DNA of 64,000 nucleotides from Inonotus obliquus (Eukaryota > Basidiomycota > Agaricomycetes > Hymenochaetales > Hymenochaetaceae), in the NCBI GenBank assembly GCA_032164295.1, contig JAJHTX010000009.1, forward strand, positions 372,001 to 436,000, written 5' to 3'. Positions within the stretch are counted from its first letter, which is position 1, and every line of letters begins with the position of its first letter. The notes under the pieces are model-generated. The model did no database searches and was not told the origin of the DNA. It was given only the letters and a program-made list of their open reading frames with translations. Made by a program: the position numbers and the translations under genes. Shown here in pieces: positions 45,701-57,500 of this stretch.

Positions 45701-45995
45701 GATGTTCTGCGCCTCATTTGCGAGCTCGGCGGAGAGTGTAACCAAATAACCAGGCTAAAGGCGAATAATCAGAACAAACCTCATGATACATGATATCCAT
45801 CAAGGAGACAACGCGTAGAAAAACGCACATAATTGTCCCTGGCTACAGCCTCCAGTTGCTGAGTAGCTTGCTGACGCGTCTCCGCGACTTAATTGAAGGC
45901 ATGAACTACCATCAGCCTCATCGACGCGTTGAAAATGAAGAAATGCGCGACATACCAGGCGAAAGGGAGTTTGTGAGAAGTTCTGCGGCATTCAT
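42716..45995 (-). CDS. KAP95: Importin subunit beta-1
   Basis: Importin beta carries importin-alpha/NLS-cargo complexes through nuclear pores and is released by Ran-GTP. About ten exons are traced from the ATG at 45995 ([13 protein letters not shown]). The protein is a HEAT-repeat solenoid of about 860 residues. Recognisable blocks are [76 protein letters not shown], and [20 protein letters not shown]. Further blocks are [16 protein letters not shown] and [20 protein letters not shown]. The acidic loop reads [20 protein letters not shown]. The end is KTVRWARE followed by a tiny last exon MVKRAAA. It shares a divergent promoter with LSM7. Confidence 0.95.
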
Positions 45996-46250
45996 GGTGT
46001 CCAGCTACCTTTTTTCCCCTTTTTGTTGAGCGGATATGAAATCCTGCTTTATTTTTTAGCTATACGGAAGTGAGGGAGAAAGAGGACGTCGTGGACGTGT
46101 TGTGGGACGTAAAGAGATCCCAGTGGAAGGTTTGGGTAAGGGCGTAACGCTCACATCACATAACGTGTGGCTGTTCCCACGATTACATTATCAAGATCAT
46201 ATAATTGTAACGATCCGCTAATTGTTTTCGGACAATTCATCCTGGTCTCA
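45996..46250. promoter_or_regulatory. Divergent promoter, KAP95 / LSM7
   Basis: 255 bp separate the two start codons. A T-rich block (near 46010-46055) lies on the KAP95 side and CACATCACATAACGTGTGG lies near 46152-46170. The regulatory role is inferred from arrangement. Confidence 0.4.
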
Positions 46251-46804
46251 ATGTCGGACAGAGTGAGGACTTCATTTGTGAACACAATAGCTCATTATGC
46301 TTAGCATGCTTACAGGGACGAGGCGGTCTATCCAGGGGAGGTGCAGCTCGAGGCGGCGGAAGCGCCAGTCGCGGTGGTCGAGGTGGTTTGCAAAGTGCGA
46401 CGCCATCTGGGGACAAGCCAAAGCGCGAGGCTATTCTGGACCTCCAAAAGCATATGAATGAACGCGTGCGCGTCAAGTTCACCGGTGGCCGCGAAGGTAC
46501 GTTGCTGACTCCTTGCGCTCGCGTGCTGGACGCGTTGTTGACACGTAGCTATGGACACAGTGACAGGAGTATTAAAAGGCTACGACCAGCTACTCAATCT
46601 GGTGTTGGACGACGTCGAAGAGCTGCTCCAAGGCATGTCCTCTTGAACTACGCTTCGGATGATTTCTCTAATGTCTTTACAGATCCTGAACCACGTACTC
46701 GGTCGCTGGGCCTCGTCGTGCTTCGTGGACCTTCTATCACGCTTCTCAACCCCGTCGACGGTTTTACAGAAATAGAAAACCCTTTTGCCGAACAGCAGCA
46801 GTGA
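46251..46804 (+). CDS. LSM7: U6 snRNA-associated Sm-like protein LSm7
   Basis: LSm7 is part of the LSm2-8 ring on U6 snRNA (splicing) and of the LSm1-7 ring (mRNA decapping). The first exon encodes only MSDR. A Gly/Arg-rich segment follows (RGGAARGGGSASRGGRGG). The Sm fold comprises AILDLQKHMNERVRVKFTGG, then VTGVLKGYDQLLNLVLDDVE (Sm1), then RSLGLVVLRGPSITLLNPVD (Sm2), ending NPFAEQQQ. The intron after EELLQ uses a GC donor (gcatgt); no GT donor in the right phase exists. The Gly/Arg extension is longer than in yeast LSm7 and resembles RNA-binding RGG tails. Confidence 0.93.
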
Positions 46805-47325
46805 AATCCTTCGTCATTAACAAATGTGGGAGATAAGTATGCATGTGTATTACATGGTCCTATTCGTTTTGGTCTCCTCGTCCTGAACCGCAGTTAGAAG
46901 CTATGCGGCCCTGTCCTCGTCGTCCTTTTCCTGTGTCCATCTGACTCATCTCGCTGTTTTGTATGCAGATACGCTGTCAAGACGTGCTCTTGGAAGACCG
47001 GCACCTGCGTGTGCAGTGTCCCACATGTGCTAGTCTTAGCAGAATCATGAATGTCACATATACTTTGCTATATGCTAACACTTTGTCTCGACATTCCTTT
47101 GCATCCCCCTACATCTGTTGGTTGCGTAAGCTTTGAGTCTTATGCGTTCGGCTCGGTGTTGTTGACGGGGTGTTGAACAAAACGTGTAAGCCCCTGCAAT
47201 ATATCTCTGACTCTCACAGTACGCAAAGGTTTCCTTCTTGTCTTTCCTTCGCGGACACTCCTTTAACATCTTGATCCACCCACTCCATTCCTTCAGAAGC
47301 GAAGAAGGCAGCGTCTACCGTATGC
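46805..47325. other. Intergenic, LSM7 3' flank and promoter of F-box copy 2
   Basis: Pyrimidine-rich 3' flank followed by the F-box upstream region. No gene or palindrome comparable to that upstream of copy 1 is seen. Confidence 0.45.
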
Positions 47326-48930
47326 ATGACGCTCTCTAATGGCCAACTGAAATCGAAATCTGGGTACCTTCCGAATGAAGTCCTCTCAAACATCTTCCGA
47401 GAATGCCTGGTGGGCGATGAACTAGGCTGCGTAGCTCCCACTCCCCTTCAAGCCCCTCTAGTTTTGACATGGGTCTGTCGGCACTGGCGGAATATTGCGC
47501 TGAACACACATCGTCTGTGGCAAAATGTAGCGTTCTTCCGCCTCCCAGATAGAGTCACAGACTCGATACGACTTCTAGAGCTCTGGACGGAACGATCCGG
47601 AGCGCTGCCGTTCGGTGTGAGGTTTGCTGATTTACTTGACGAAGGAGAGACTGTTCTGAGCGTCATGGGAGAACACAACTTGCGGACTGAGCGGGCCAAG
47701 GCTATCAGAGCTTTCGTCGATACTTTGCTGAAGTGCCGTAAGCGTTGGCGGGTCCTGGAAATCGTTCTCCCCGACATGTCATTCGCTGCACCCTTGTTGC
47801 AAGGTGTCACAGAAGATGCGCTACGTCTCGAGCATTTCTGCATCTCGTTCCAGTTTCTTGGTCTTAACGAAGGGCCACTGTACTATGACTTCTCTCGGAA
47901 CACCGAGTTGCAATGCGTACGCCTCATCACACCTCGCATCCTACCAGCACCCACGACAAACGAGAACATATTCTCGAACCTCCTGATGCTCGAGCTTCAC
48001 TTCTGTGAGTCCGTTCAAGATTGCCTGACCTGGTTGGACTTGGCGCCAAACCTTCACATGCTCAGTGTTCGCTTCTTCTGCACGGGACAGCGTCCTGTCC
48101 AGACTGACTCTCGACACATGCGGCGACTTCCAAACCTCCACTCCCTGGAGGTTACTTGCTTCGCGGCTGCCCTACAAGCCGATAGCCCAAGCTTGCTGCT
48201 TAACACGCTCGAACTGCCAGCGCTGGCTGAACTCGATTTCGAAATGGTTCATGAATTCGACACACCCCGGGAACCATATGTGAGGAACCTTCTAATGCGG
48301 TCTGGAGCGAGCTTGCAGAGCTTGTGCCTTTCGGGTTCTTTGGTATCTGAGGAGGAGCTTATCGAGTGTTTGCACCTCTCCCCGGAATTGAACTGGCTTG
48401 AAATCGAGCACGTGACAGATAATATTCTGACGGCGTTGACACCTCGCTTGATCTCAGGAGAAGGGGATACACGTTTGTTGGGGCCTAACTCTGCACCGAT
48501 TCAGGCGCCACAAGAGCGTATGGAGCTTGATTCCAGGGCAGATGGCAGTGACACTGATCCTCAAACTAAACCTGTTTCCGAAGAGCAGGGTAGTATGCAA
48601 GTTGAATCCACAACTGAAGGTAGTGGGATCAATGATAGCTCAACTGGATATGAGGACCTAAGCAATTACACCGTCATGTGCCCCAAGCTTGCTTACTTTG
48701 AGACAGCAGACCTTGACCTCTGTTCATTGCAGAAGCTATACGAAATGGCGGTTTCGCGGTGTGAGGATGTCTACCATGATATTCACGAGTATGTGGACAT
48801 GTCTGTCGTGCGACCCACTCCTACGGCATTCAAGACTGTGGAATCTGTTGTGCTTCCTTGCGACCCTTTGTACAATACTCTGAGTCATCCAGTGATTCTT
48901 GATGGGTTGGAACGAACTGTGTACTTCTGA
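47326..48930 (+). CDS. F-box protein with leucine-rich C-terminus (copy 2)
   Basis: This is an uninterrupted 534-residue frame. The F-box starts SGYLPNEVLSNIFRECLVGD, then LVLTWVCRHWRNIALNTHRL, aligning residue by residue with copy 1 at 40149-41645. Leucine-rich segments follow: RWRVLEIVLPDMSFAAPLLQ, LLMLELHFCESVQDCLTWLD, LHMLSVRFFC, ALAELDFEMV, ECLHLSPELNWLEIEHVTDN. Before the last repeat is an acidic Ser/Asp/Glu-rich insert of about 70 residues (MELDSRADGSDTDPQTKPVS and following) that copy 1 lacks. The final LRR block (LAYFETADLDLCSLQKLYEM) matches the end of copy 1. It is likely an SCF substrate receptor. Confidence 0.88.
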   Translation: MTLSNGQLKSKSGYLPNEVLSNIFRECLVGDELGCVAPTPLQAPLVLTWVCRHWRNIALNTHRLWQNVAFFRLPDRVTDSIRLLELWTERSGALPFGVRFADLLDEGETVLSVMGEHNLRTERAKAIRAFVDTLLKCRKRWRVLEIVLPDMSFAAPLLQGVTEDALRLEHFCISFQFLGLNEGPLYYDFSRNTELQCVRLITPRILPAPTTNENIFSNLLMLELHFCESVQDCLTWLDLAPNLHMLSVRFFCTGQRPVQTDSRHMRRLPNLHSLEVTCFAAALQADSPSLLLNTLELPALAELDFEMVHEFDTPREPYVRNLLMRSGASLQSLCLSGSLVSEEELIECLHLSPELNWLEIEHVTDNILTALTPRLISGEGDTRLLGPNSAPIQAPQERMELDSRADGSDTDPQTKPVSEEQGSMQVESTTEGSGINDSSTGYEDLSNYTVMCPKLAYFETADLDLCSLQKLYEMAVSRCEDVYHDIHEYVDMSVVRPTPTAFKTVESVVLPCDPLYNTLSHPVILDGLERTVYF

Positions 48931-49483
48931 GTGAGATGCATATGGTCGCACGGGCTAAAGGATGCCGTCTTCCAGCTACTGGTTCTCAAAGTAGGTAGGA
49001 ACAATAGTGACACCACTCGTAGCTATCTAGCAATAATGAAAGTATATTAATGCGTGTGGAAATCCTTCTTTTCTGAGTTTTGAATGAAAAGGGAATCGGT
49101 GATCTGTCGATGTTCTTTCCCGCTGATCAACCCATTGAAGTAAGTCACGTTGAAGGATCCAGTTGATTTTAAGCGGAGTTTGAAATATGCGCGTCCTATC
49201 CTCGTGACCTGACATGAATCTCCGGTCCGTTCTGCGTACTCCCAAATAGCGTCCTTGCCAGCTCATCGTCGACCAAATCAGCCGTAAGGGAGATGGAACG
49301 TGCGCGGTAGAAGTACGGCGCCGACACGGATGGCACCGGCCGAGGGACCAGTGAGTCAGAGCCTAGGGCCCACACGCGCACATGCACCTCCCCTCACTCC
49401 TTTCGATGTCGCCGCGGATCTCACCTCCGACTAGTCCTTATAGTTCCTCTGCTGGCACTCTTTCCTAACCTTGAACCACCACC
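48931..49483. other. Intergenic, nothing assigned
   Basis: 3' flank of F-box copy 2 and promoter of the deacetylase gene. No gene is seen. Confidence 0.5.
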
Positions 49484-51585
49484 ATGTCTGCGATCCAACA
49501 GGTCATTGACGCTGAAGACCTTCAGACTACCAATGACAACGGACTTGTCTGCTTCACAAACTGTCTCTTAGCTCAGGAGGATGGCTCGCTCGTCCAGAGA
49601 GACCTATGGATTGACAAGCATCGTGGCGTCATTCTGGATGGACAGGTTCGTTCTGTTGTCTTTTGCGTTCTTACAATCATGCATATGTTCTTGTTGCCAC
49701 CTCTCTTTGGCTTCAACTTATTGGATGCGGCAACTGATAAATATCATTTCAGCGCACGTTCTACCTCCGCAGAGACCGACCTGATACCGTGATCGACCTC
49801 GGGGGTAACATCCTTAGGTGGGTTATAGTCTTATCACAGTCAGAGCGGGAACTTATGTTTCAACTTTGGTAGTCCTGGTCTTCTCGATATACAGTTAAAC
49901 GGAGCATATGGCTTTGACTTCTCAGTCTATAATGAAAGTGAAGATGTGTACCGCGAGGGCCTCGATATGATTGCCCGTCGTATCGTCGAAACAGGGGTAA
50001 CATCGTATGTACATTATTCGCATCTACCATTAACATTTCATCTTATCAACTTCAATCAGACTGCTTCCGACTATCATTGTGAGTCGGGATGCATCACTTG
50101 CTCCGGTGCTACTTGTAATGAATTTCCATTTTAGACACAGGAAAGTTCCCTGTATCCTCGGCTCTTAAAGCTTCTTCGGCCTCACGCGCCCCTCCCCTCA
50201 TCGGATTACCCATATGGCGGCGCGACTCTCCTCGGATGGCATGCCGAGGGGCCTTTCATTTCTCCCACGAAGCGCGGAGCTCACGCGCTCCCTTTTCTCC
50301 GAGATGCACCGCGTGGGATGGAGGACTTCGAATTCGTGTATGGCACTGATGCACTCGCTTTTCAGGAAGATTGGGCTCTACAAGCCGACTCAAACACAGG
50401 TGGTATCGGCGTGCGAATGATCACGCTTGCACCCGAGCTTCCTGGTATCCTTTCCCGCGACACGGATGTCATTGGTAATTTGACAAAGCGTGGTGTTTGC
50501 GTCTCGATTGGTCACAGTGTGTCCGGCGCGGATACTGCTGCCCGGTCTGTACGGCGCGGTGCAAAGATGGTGACCCATTTATTTAATGCCATGCCGCAGC
50601 TCCATCATCGTGACCCAGGAATAATCGGCCTGCTCGGTGCGAGCCCTGCGAACCTCATCTCCACTGGATTGAAGAAGAAATCCAAGGCACACGAAGATGT
50701 TGTAGCCTCGCCCACCGGTTCAACTAGCCCGACGGCCATGGGATCATTTGCTGGTGCTGTCGAGTCAGTCGAGGCAGGCGGCGCGGAAGCTTTGGATGAG
50801 AACGACACGCCTCCTCACACACCTGTATTCCGCGCTTCGTCGGAGCAGTTCAACGCAGCGAGAGTGGATTTGGAGCTTGATGACGCTCAATCAATCGACG
50901 AGAAGCGCCCGTTCTACGGATTAATTGTTGATGGTGTGCATTCGCACCCAAATTCCGTTCGTGTACGTATATTTCTCCCTCCGGTTGTAACAGCCTAGAA
51001 AATTTACGTATGATGGAATTAGCTGGCTTACACGGCGCATAAGGATGGTTGTATCTTGGTTACTGATGGTATGTAGCATTAGCAAGTCGTATTCAAGCCG
51101 CCGTTCGGGTTGACCTTCATCTCAGCAATGAAAATCCTCGACCCTAACATGCCCGACGGAACATATGATTGGCGTGATGGACGCCGCGTTGTAAAGGAGG
51201 GTGTTCGGCTCTACATCGAGGGCTCAGACACCCTCGCTGGAAGGTATGTTCTCACCTTCTTCAGCAACGAGCAATGCCATGACGTCCCCGTTCAGTGTAG
51301 TGACACTCGATACTTGCGTGCGCAACTTTGTGCGCTTCACAGGCTGCACTCTGGGTGAGGCTCTCAAGTGCGCGACATACAATCCGGCTAAGTGAGTGTT
51401 TCTCCTTTCCAGGTCAGTGTGATACTGATCAGTGATCAACTACGTTGCATTACAGATGCTTGAATATCGAGAACAAAAAGGGAACTCTCCGTCCTGGTGC
51501 GGATGCTGACCTGGTCGTCCTTGATAAGCAAGGAAGGGTACAAAGCACTTGGGTTCATGGACGCAGAGTATGGAAACGTTCCTGA
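49484..51585 (+). CDS. nagA: N-acetylglucosamine-6-phosphate deacetylase
   Basis: This enzyme removes the acetyl group from GlcNAc-6-phosphate in the use of chitin-derived amino sugars (DAC1 in Candida). The ATG at 49484 starts MSAIQQVIDAEDLQTTNDNG. Family motifs come in order: VIDLGGNILSPGLLDIQLNG, then GATLLGWHAEGPFISPTKRG with the metal-binding HxEGPF. Next are VCVSIGHSVSGAD, MVTHLFNAMPQLHHRDPG, and GLIVDGVHSHPNSVR. CILVTDAM carries the catalytic Asp, followed by CTLGEALKCATYNPAKCLNI and GADADLVVLDKQGRV. About eight introns fit. A Ser/Thr/Glu-rich insert of about 75 residues lies between GLLGASPANLIS and PFYGLIVDG. It has no signal peptide and is cytosolic. Confidence 0.93.
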
Positions 51586-52245
51586 GTGCTTAACTATAAC
51601 TAGGCACCCTAATTTCACCCATGTAACAATTAAAATCGTGCTGTTATACTATGATCGTGAGTTCGTGTTTCCGGTCGCGGGTGTGACTTAATATGCTAAC
51701 CGGAGCATCAATCTAGGCTTTTCATGTGCTTTGATAATGTCGTTGTATAGATAGACATGTTGTGAAAATAGAATGCTGCTTCTGCCTTCATAATCCATTT
51801 CGTAATGAAACTCTTTGCCCCTTGACATTTTATCCAACTTCATGAATAATGGCTTGGTGACCAGGTGCCACTCGTCTCGTGAGTTCTCGAAACTTTTGAC
51901 TCCGCTCACCTACGAAACTGACTCAAGCCGAGAATGTCACAGGCCCCGTGAGGCGGATTCGATTGGAAAATGCAAGATAATTTTAAGAATAAGATCTCGT
52001 ACAAATACAAAAGGATCAAGACACTGCTACAGGGCGCCGGAGTCGCCAAAAAAAATTGGGTTTTCTGGGTGAAAAGTCCAACGAGGTGAGGAAGAACGAA
52101 AAACGGAATAAACAAGGTCAAAGGGAAAGTATGAAGTACAAGCGGAACGACCGATTCCGTCTTTATATACAAACCGATCCGTCTATGGATGGCCATCCAA
52201 GGACTACGGACGTAGTCTAAAAGAATGGAGAGGGTAAAAGAAATC
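51586..52245. other. Convergent 3' flanks, nagA and HMG-box gene
   Basis: AT-rich sequence with an AAAAAATTGGG run near 52051. No gene is seen. Confidence 0.5.
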
Positions 52246-54581
52246 TTAAAACCCATACTCCAGTCCGTACCCAAATCCGTACCCATTTCCAAATCCTCCT
52301 GCTCCTCCTGAAATAGGAGCACCTGGAGACCCGGACCCATACCCATACAACCCGCGCTCACGATCATACCTATCATACCCAAACATATCTCCTACACCCG
52401 ACTCTGCCAGGCCCAAAGACGTGTCATCCAGCCCACTAAATCCAAGTCCGGAACCAGAACCGAATCCAGATAGACTGAGGGTCGGGGATGTAGCACAACT
52501 GAAGCGTGATGTGGGAGGAATGAAGTCCAGGTCCAGGCGAAAAAGATCATCTTCGAGACATGCACGCGCATAGGTGTCGAGTCTGGATTCTGCTGTGTTC
52601 GAGGAAGTGACGGACGATGAACCGGATGTAATAGAGCCGGTACCTTCAGAAATCGCAGAGGAATACATATCAGCGAAGCTTTTTGGTGAGCGTTGGGTTT
52701 GCATTTGCGTCTGCATCATCTGTGGCTGACTAAAATTTTGAACTTGACTCTGATTGTGAGTCACAGTCTCTGTCGTACACGGTCCACCGTCCATATTCTG
52801 CTCCTGCTGAGCAAGGAGCTGCTGATCCTGTACCCAGAGCGCCGCGATCGCCTCGAATGGCCTCTGTACATTGTCATTCGAACTAGTACTTGCGGGAACC
52901 ACGGGAGCGGACTCGGAGACCTCTTGCACAGGAGATAAGTTCAGGAGAGCGCGCATATCTATATCCATTTGATCCAATCCAATTTCGTGATTCAATTGCG
53001 TGTTATTGTTGTGCGTGCCGTCAGAAATGCCATTGTCGTTATTCTTTTCGTTATAAGCTTCGTTGGAAGTCTAACAATCATCCGTTTTAGGTCAGACCGA
53101 ATACCGTTGACGGCAGAAAGAAAGAAGCGTACCGTAAACATTCGTGGACTTGTGAATGCTGAGGAAGCGGTGGTAGAAGTCGGTCCAGCCGTCATGTTGT
53201 CCTGGTCACAGTGAACGAAGTCACGGAAATAATCTGGTTCCGAACTCTCAGGAGTCGGAAGCGAGCTAAGCATAGTCACATCTGATGCGGCCGTAGGGGA
53301 AACAGGGGAAGTGGTCTGTGCCAGACTACCAGAAGGCACGTTTGGCGATGACGGACAGGGTGTTCGACGTAAGTTCGCAATGGAGCCAGAAGAGTAGTGA
53401 GGCTGGAATGTTCCGAGCGTCGGGGTCCTGAGATGATGCTGCTGGTGTGGAAGGGGGAACTGATTCACAACGTGCCTGTCGAAGATTGGTGCAGAGGGTG
53501 AGCGAGGTATAGGAGGGAATGTAGATGTACGCGAGGAGCCTGGCTCAAGGTTGAACGTGAGTGTTGGCACTCGAGGTACAGCCGGCAAGGAAAGACCAGA
53601 AGTAGAACCACAAGTCGAGGGTTGAGCCTCTTGGACTGCTGGAGTTGATGATCGTGATCCCAGCAGCGATGATGACGGTGACATGCCTGAAGTGGAAAGC
53701 TTGCGCGGCACAGGAGCAGGCATACTCAGTGCCGCATCGAACGTTGCTCCGCTCGAAAGGATAGAGGGCTGGTACTCAATACTGTACTGGTGATTCACGG
53801 GTTCCGAACTCCGGCGTTGAAGTCCTGGGGCCGAGTCTGGAAAAGGGCTCTGCGAAGTTCTACCGGAAACTGGTGGTGGCCCATTCTTCCTTGCTGGATT
53901 GAGTCGAACAGGCTTATACCGATAATTCGGATATCTCGCTTCATGAGCCGCCTTCTCCACCTTCGCGCGCTCCACATACGGCCTCTTATCTTCTTCACTC
54001 ATCTTGTTCCACACCTCACTCGCCTGCTTCGACAATGACTGGCTAGCAGCCTCATCATCGTCATCATCACTCTTACAACCACCGTGGCTCCTTGTTGAGC
54101 TGCTACTCCGCTTGGAACCCTCACTTCCGCCATTCGTCCGCTGGGCGACAAACTCGGTACGGAAGAGGATGAAGGAATTCTTCGGGCGGGGAACGTAGTT
54201 TGCGTTCTCGGCGAGCTTGCGCGCGATCTTACGCTCTGTTGAGGAGCGTGGACGTGAGCCACTACGGCCTGAGGCAGCCGCATTGCGTGCGGATGGAGGT
54301 CCAGTGGCTTGACCGTCGTTCGCAGGTTGAGTAGTGCTGCCATGGCGGGAACCCGGTCCTGAGCGCGGCATAAATGAGAAGTCGTGGATGTTTGGACAAG
54401 TAGCGGCCCGTGCACGTGTAGGCGGTGCCTGCCGCCTCGTAGTTGTGGTCATCGTCGTGTTCGTGTTGGTCGTAGTGGAAGGGTTTGGAGGAAGCTCGAT
54501 CGCGTCCAGGCTCACGTCCGCACCTCCGTCGAACGTAGGCTCCCAGCCTTGCACGTCGTTGCTGTATCGTATCGCGGGCAT
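52246..54581 (-). CDS. HMG-box (MATA-HMG type) transcription factor
   Basis: Two exons, 53133-54581 and 52246-53070, total 2274 nt giving 757 residues. The HMG box starts YVPRPKNSFILFRTEFVAQR, is interrupted by a Ser/Asp-rich insert (SKRSSSSTRSHGGCKSDDDD), and resumes SKQASEVWNKMSEEDKRPYV with ERAKVEKAAHEARYPNYRYK. This arrangement matches sequence-specific fungal HMG regulators of mating and fruiting (the Prf1/exp1-like group). An upstream basic segment (RPRSSTERKIARKLAE) may aid DNA binding. The rest is disordered, Ser/Pro/Thr-rich, with Gln-rich (QQLLAQQEQN) and Gly/Tyr/Phe-rich (GYGFGYGLEYGF) C-terminal stretches that could act in activation. The precise orthology is not settled. About 3.5 kb of gene-free DNA lies upstream. 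Confidence 0.88.
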
Positions 54582-57500
54582 GACTGGTTTCGTCTAAATC
54601 TCGTGATCAGCAGATCCGACATAGGTGCACCTCTCATGTGCACTTACCAAATGTCGTAACCGATAGCAAGTCGACGAGAAGATCCTCAGGAAGATGAAGA
54701 TAGAGCGAGAAGAAGAGACTTTAGGTCAGGAAAGGGACAGTCGATGTCGGGGGAGGAAGGTCTGGGTATAGACGTTATGATATTTATTGGAATATGAAGG
54801 GGAATGTTTTCGCGCGAAAGAAGGGAGGGATGGAAGGCCTGTGCATACTTATAGGTGATCAGGAAGAACAAATGGTGGATGAACCCAGAGGTTCCAAGAA
54901 ACTGGCTCCGTGATTACGGGGACTTCCACTTCCAGGGACTTGCTTCTGCATCGCTATGCCGATCATCCACAGCCGCTTTCAATTCCAATTGACTATTCCA
55001 GCAATTATCTCCTCTCTTGAAAGGTGAGACCATCCCTGACTATCATCCTCCATGCTAACTCTAAACTCGAAGGTCGAGGGAGAGAAAAGTTGGGATGATT
55101 GGAATTACTCTGAGACATATCTCTTTTTCTCCCTTTATTCGGGCAAAATAGTGGGATGAATATTATTATTCTTTCGAAAATCGGTTTAGAACGTCATGCT
55201 GACATGAGCTTTTGGGAGAGCAAAGGGAAAGGATGAATTAGAATTTCGCGTAATTGTCTCCTCGGGGCAGTTGGGGCTAGCAGCAGAGTTGTCTTGCACC
55301 GTCGGCGAACGGTGTTCCTAGCGCCGCCATCATCTGGGCACCTATTCACTCAAGCTATCAATCCCAATACCCAATCCGAGCACGACAGAAGGGGTCCAGC
55401 TGCTAAAATCAGTATAACCCTCAATTATTGTTACGTAGGACAATCAAAATTGAATGTCCACGACTCTCGTTCGTCGAAGGAGAAAACACAAAAGGGAATG
55501 CGGGTTGCGGGTGGAGGAATGGGCTTGCTTGACGACGACTAGTATGGTTGCTACCGCTTTGCGCGCTTCCTTCTTTCATCGTTGTCTTCCGAATGTTGTC
55601 GTTTCATTTGCTGTGCGTGCTGTATGGTACGTAACTCTTCCACTTCTTATTTTCGTACCCCATTCACGGTCATCCCATCAAGTAATGATGATTTGCCAAA
55701 TGCATCATTCACTCGATCAGGTTGGTCTCGCGTGGTGGCAATGCTGGATCCGCATCACTGGGACTGACACTCAACCTTCCCCGCACAGTGCAGAGGGTTT
55801 ACTTTCAAGCCAAGTATGTGCATGCCCCGACGGTCTCGAACAACATTTGCAATTGTCGCCTTCTCATGCTTAGCACTGGACGAAGGTTGACGACGGAAAA
55901 AATCCCGTTGGTTGCGACCATTCTATACTGTTAACCTGAGACCTCCGCCGACACAGACTTTTCTCGTTCGAACTGATTACATGAATACAGTAGCAGGGAA
56001 GGCATAGACTGTTCTGACCCTCGTTCTGCACTAATGTTGCCCAAGGTGAGTTGAAATAAACCCATCATTTCTGAAGCCTCCTTTTTCTGATTTATTTGCG
56101 ATTAGGTCATCCGAGACAATCCCCCAATAATTCGATGACTGCCGCCGACAAATAGTCCTTCACATATATGTACGACAAGCCAACTTATACTGAATCACTA
56201 CTCTAAGTAAGTTAATGAACGTCTTTCGACTTCCATTACTCTCCTGTATGCCAGTGGAACTGTCAAGCAAATGTCTGATACTAGTAATAGGCCGGACTCG
56301 TGATACTATCCGGTAACTCATTTATCGTATAGGCGAGGTTTGAAACAACTTGGCTGTACGCATTTCCTTCCTTCCGACGACTGAAAAAGAACACAGAGCT
56401 AGACTCAGTTTCGAGACAGCAAACGCAAAAAGGCGCATAGCGCACTATGAGTGAACTCTACAACAGGCTATAGGCGCGAACCGCAACTTCTCCATCCAAT
56501 TGTCATGAAGCCAAGTAGGATGATTAGAGTTCAAGTCGTAACGGAGAGGAGGTATAATCCTTTTTGTCTTCTCAAACAGTGCAAGTAGCAGCGACCCCTG
56601 ACGAGCTTGAAAGAATTCAGTAGACCCTTCTCGCGGCTGTGGTATGATCGACGTATGTGGGTTCCGGGCCAAAGCTTAAATTCCCGAGACGAGACTCATT
56701 CAGTGAGTGAATGGGAAGTGAATGAGGAACGTCGAACGAACGCCAGACGGACGAACGGAGGGGGGATGCCAAGTTCATTCTTCCATGTTTCGGTTCTCTG
56801 TCTTAACCTTAGTGGGAGGTGTCTCAGGCGTGCATTGTACGCTCGTCTCGTGGCTCGAGAATGTGGTCAGCATTTGTGGAATTCGTCGGTTCTTCGTGGA
56901 ATTGATGGAACTTACCCAGCCTCGAATAGAGCCGCGCCATCTAATCCGTTTGGAACGTGCCGGTGGCTTTTGCATCAATGTGCACTCACGGATCCATTAA
57001 ATTAACTAAATTATCATTGATGGATTCATTTGAACATCCAGTCGAGTGGGTCGGTCAACAAGTTACTGGTCTCTTCGGAACCCGGAAGTGGGCGATTGAA
57101 CCTTGGTTTTGGGAATATCAAATTCACCCACCCTCAATCCTTCATCATAATCGTTATTGACGTTCCTCAATGTTCCCTTTGAATAGGACACCTCATTCCT
57201 CGTTAAGTTGCATTTCTCTCTACGCAATTAGCTTGATGAAGCTTAGACTACGAGCTACACTACTTCGGAGAGGTTTTCGAGCTACATTCGAGCGATGGAT
57301 GTTCTTTTACGGAAAGAATCAGAATCGTTGGAACTTACTTCGGTGGTTTACCACCCACTGACCACTGTTCTTTTGGAACAATGAGCTTGGCTTTCTCGAT
57401 TGGCTCCGCTTTCAAAGTTTTCTCGTATCATATGCATACACCTCTCTGTCGGAACATGACATGAAGTTGGATCCGCAGTCGAACATTATTTCCTATCCTC

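Noticed and set aside
36717..48870. ACAAAGGG pheromone-response-like elements (two chance matches)
   Set aside because: One lies in an intron and one in the F-box coding frame; neither is in a promoter.
53790..54659. Plus-strand ORFs opposite the HMG-box gene
   Set aside because: They are antisense shadows of a low-complexity coding exon and show no motif.
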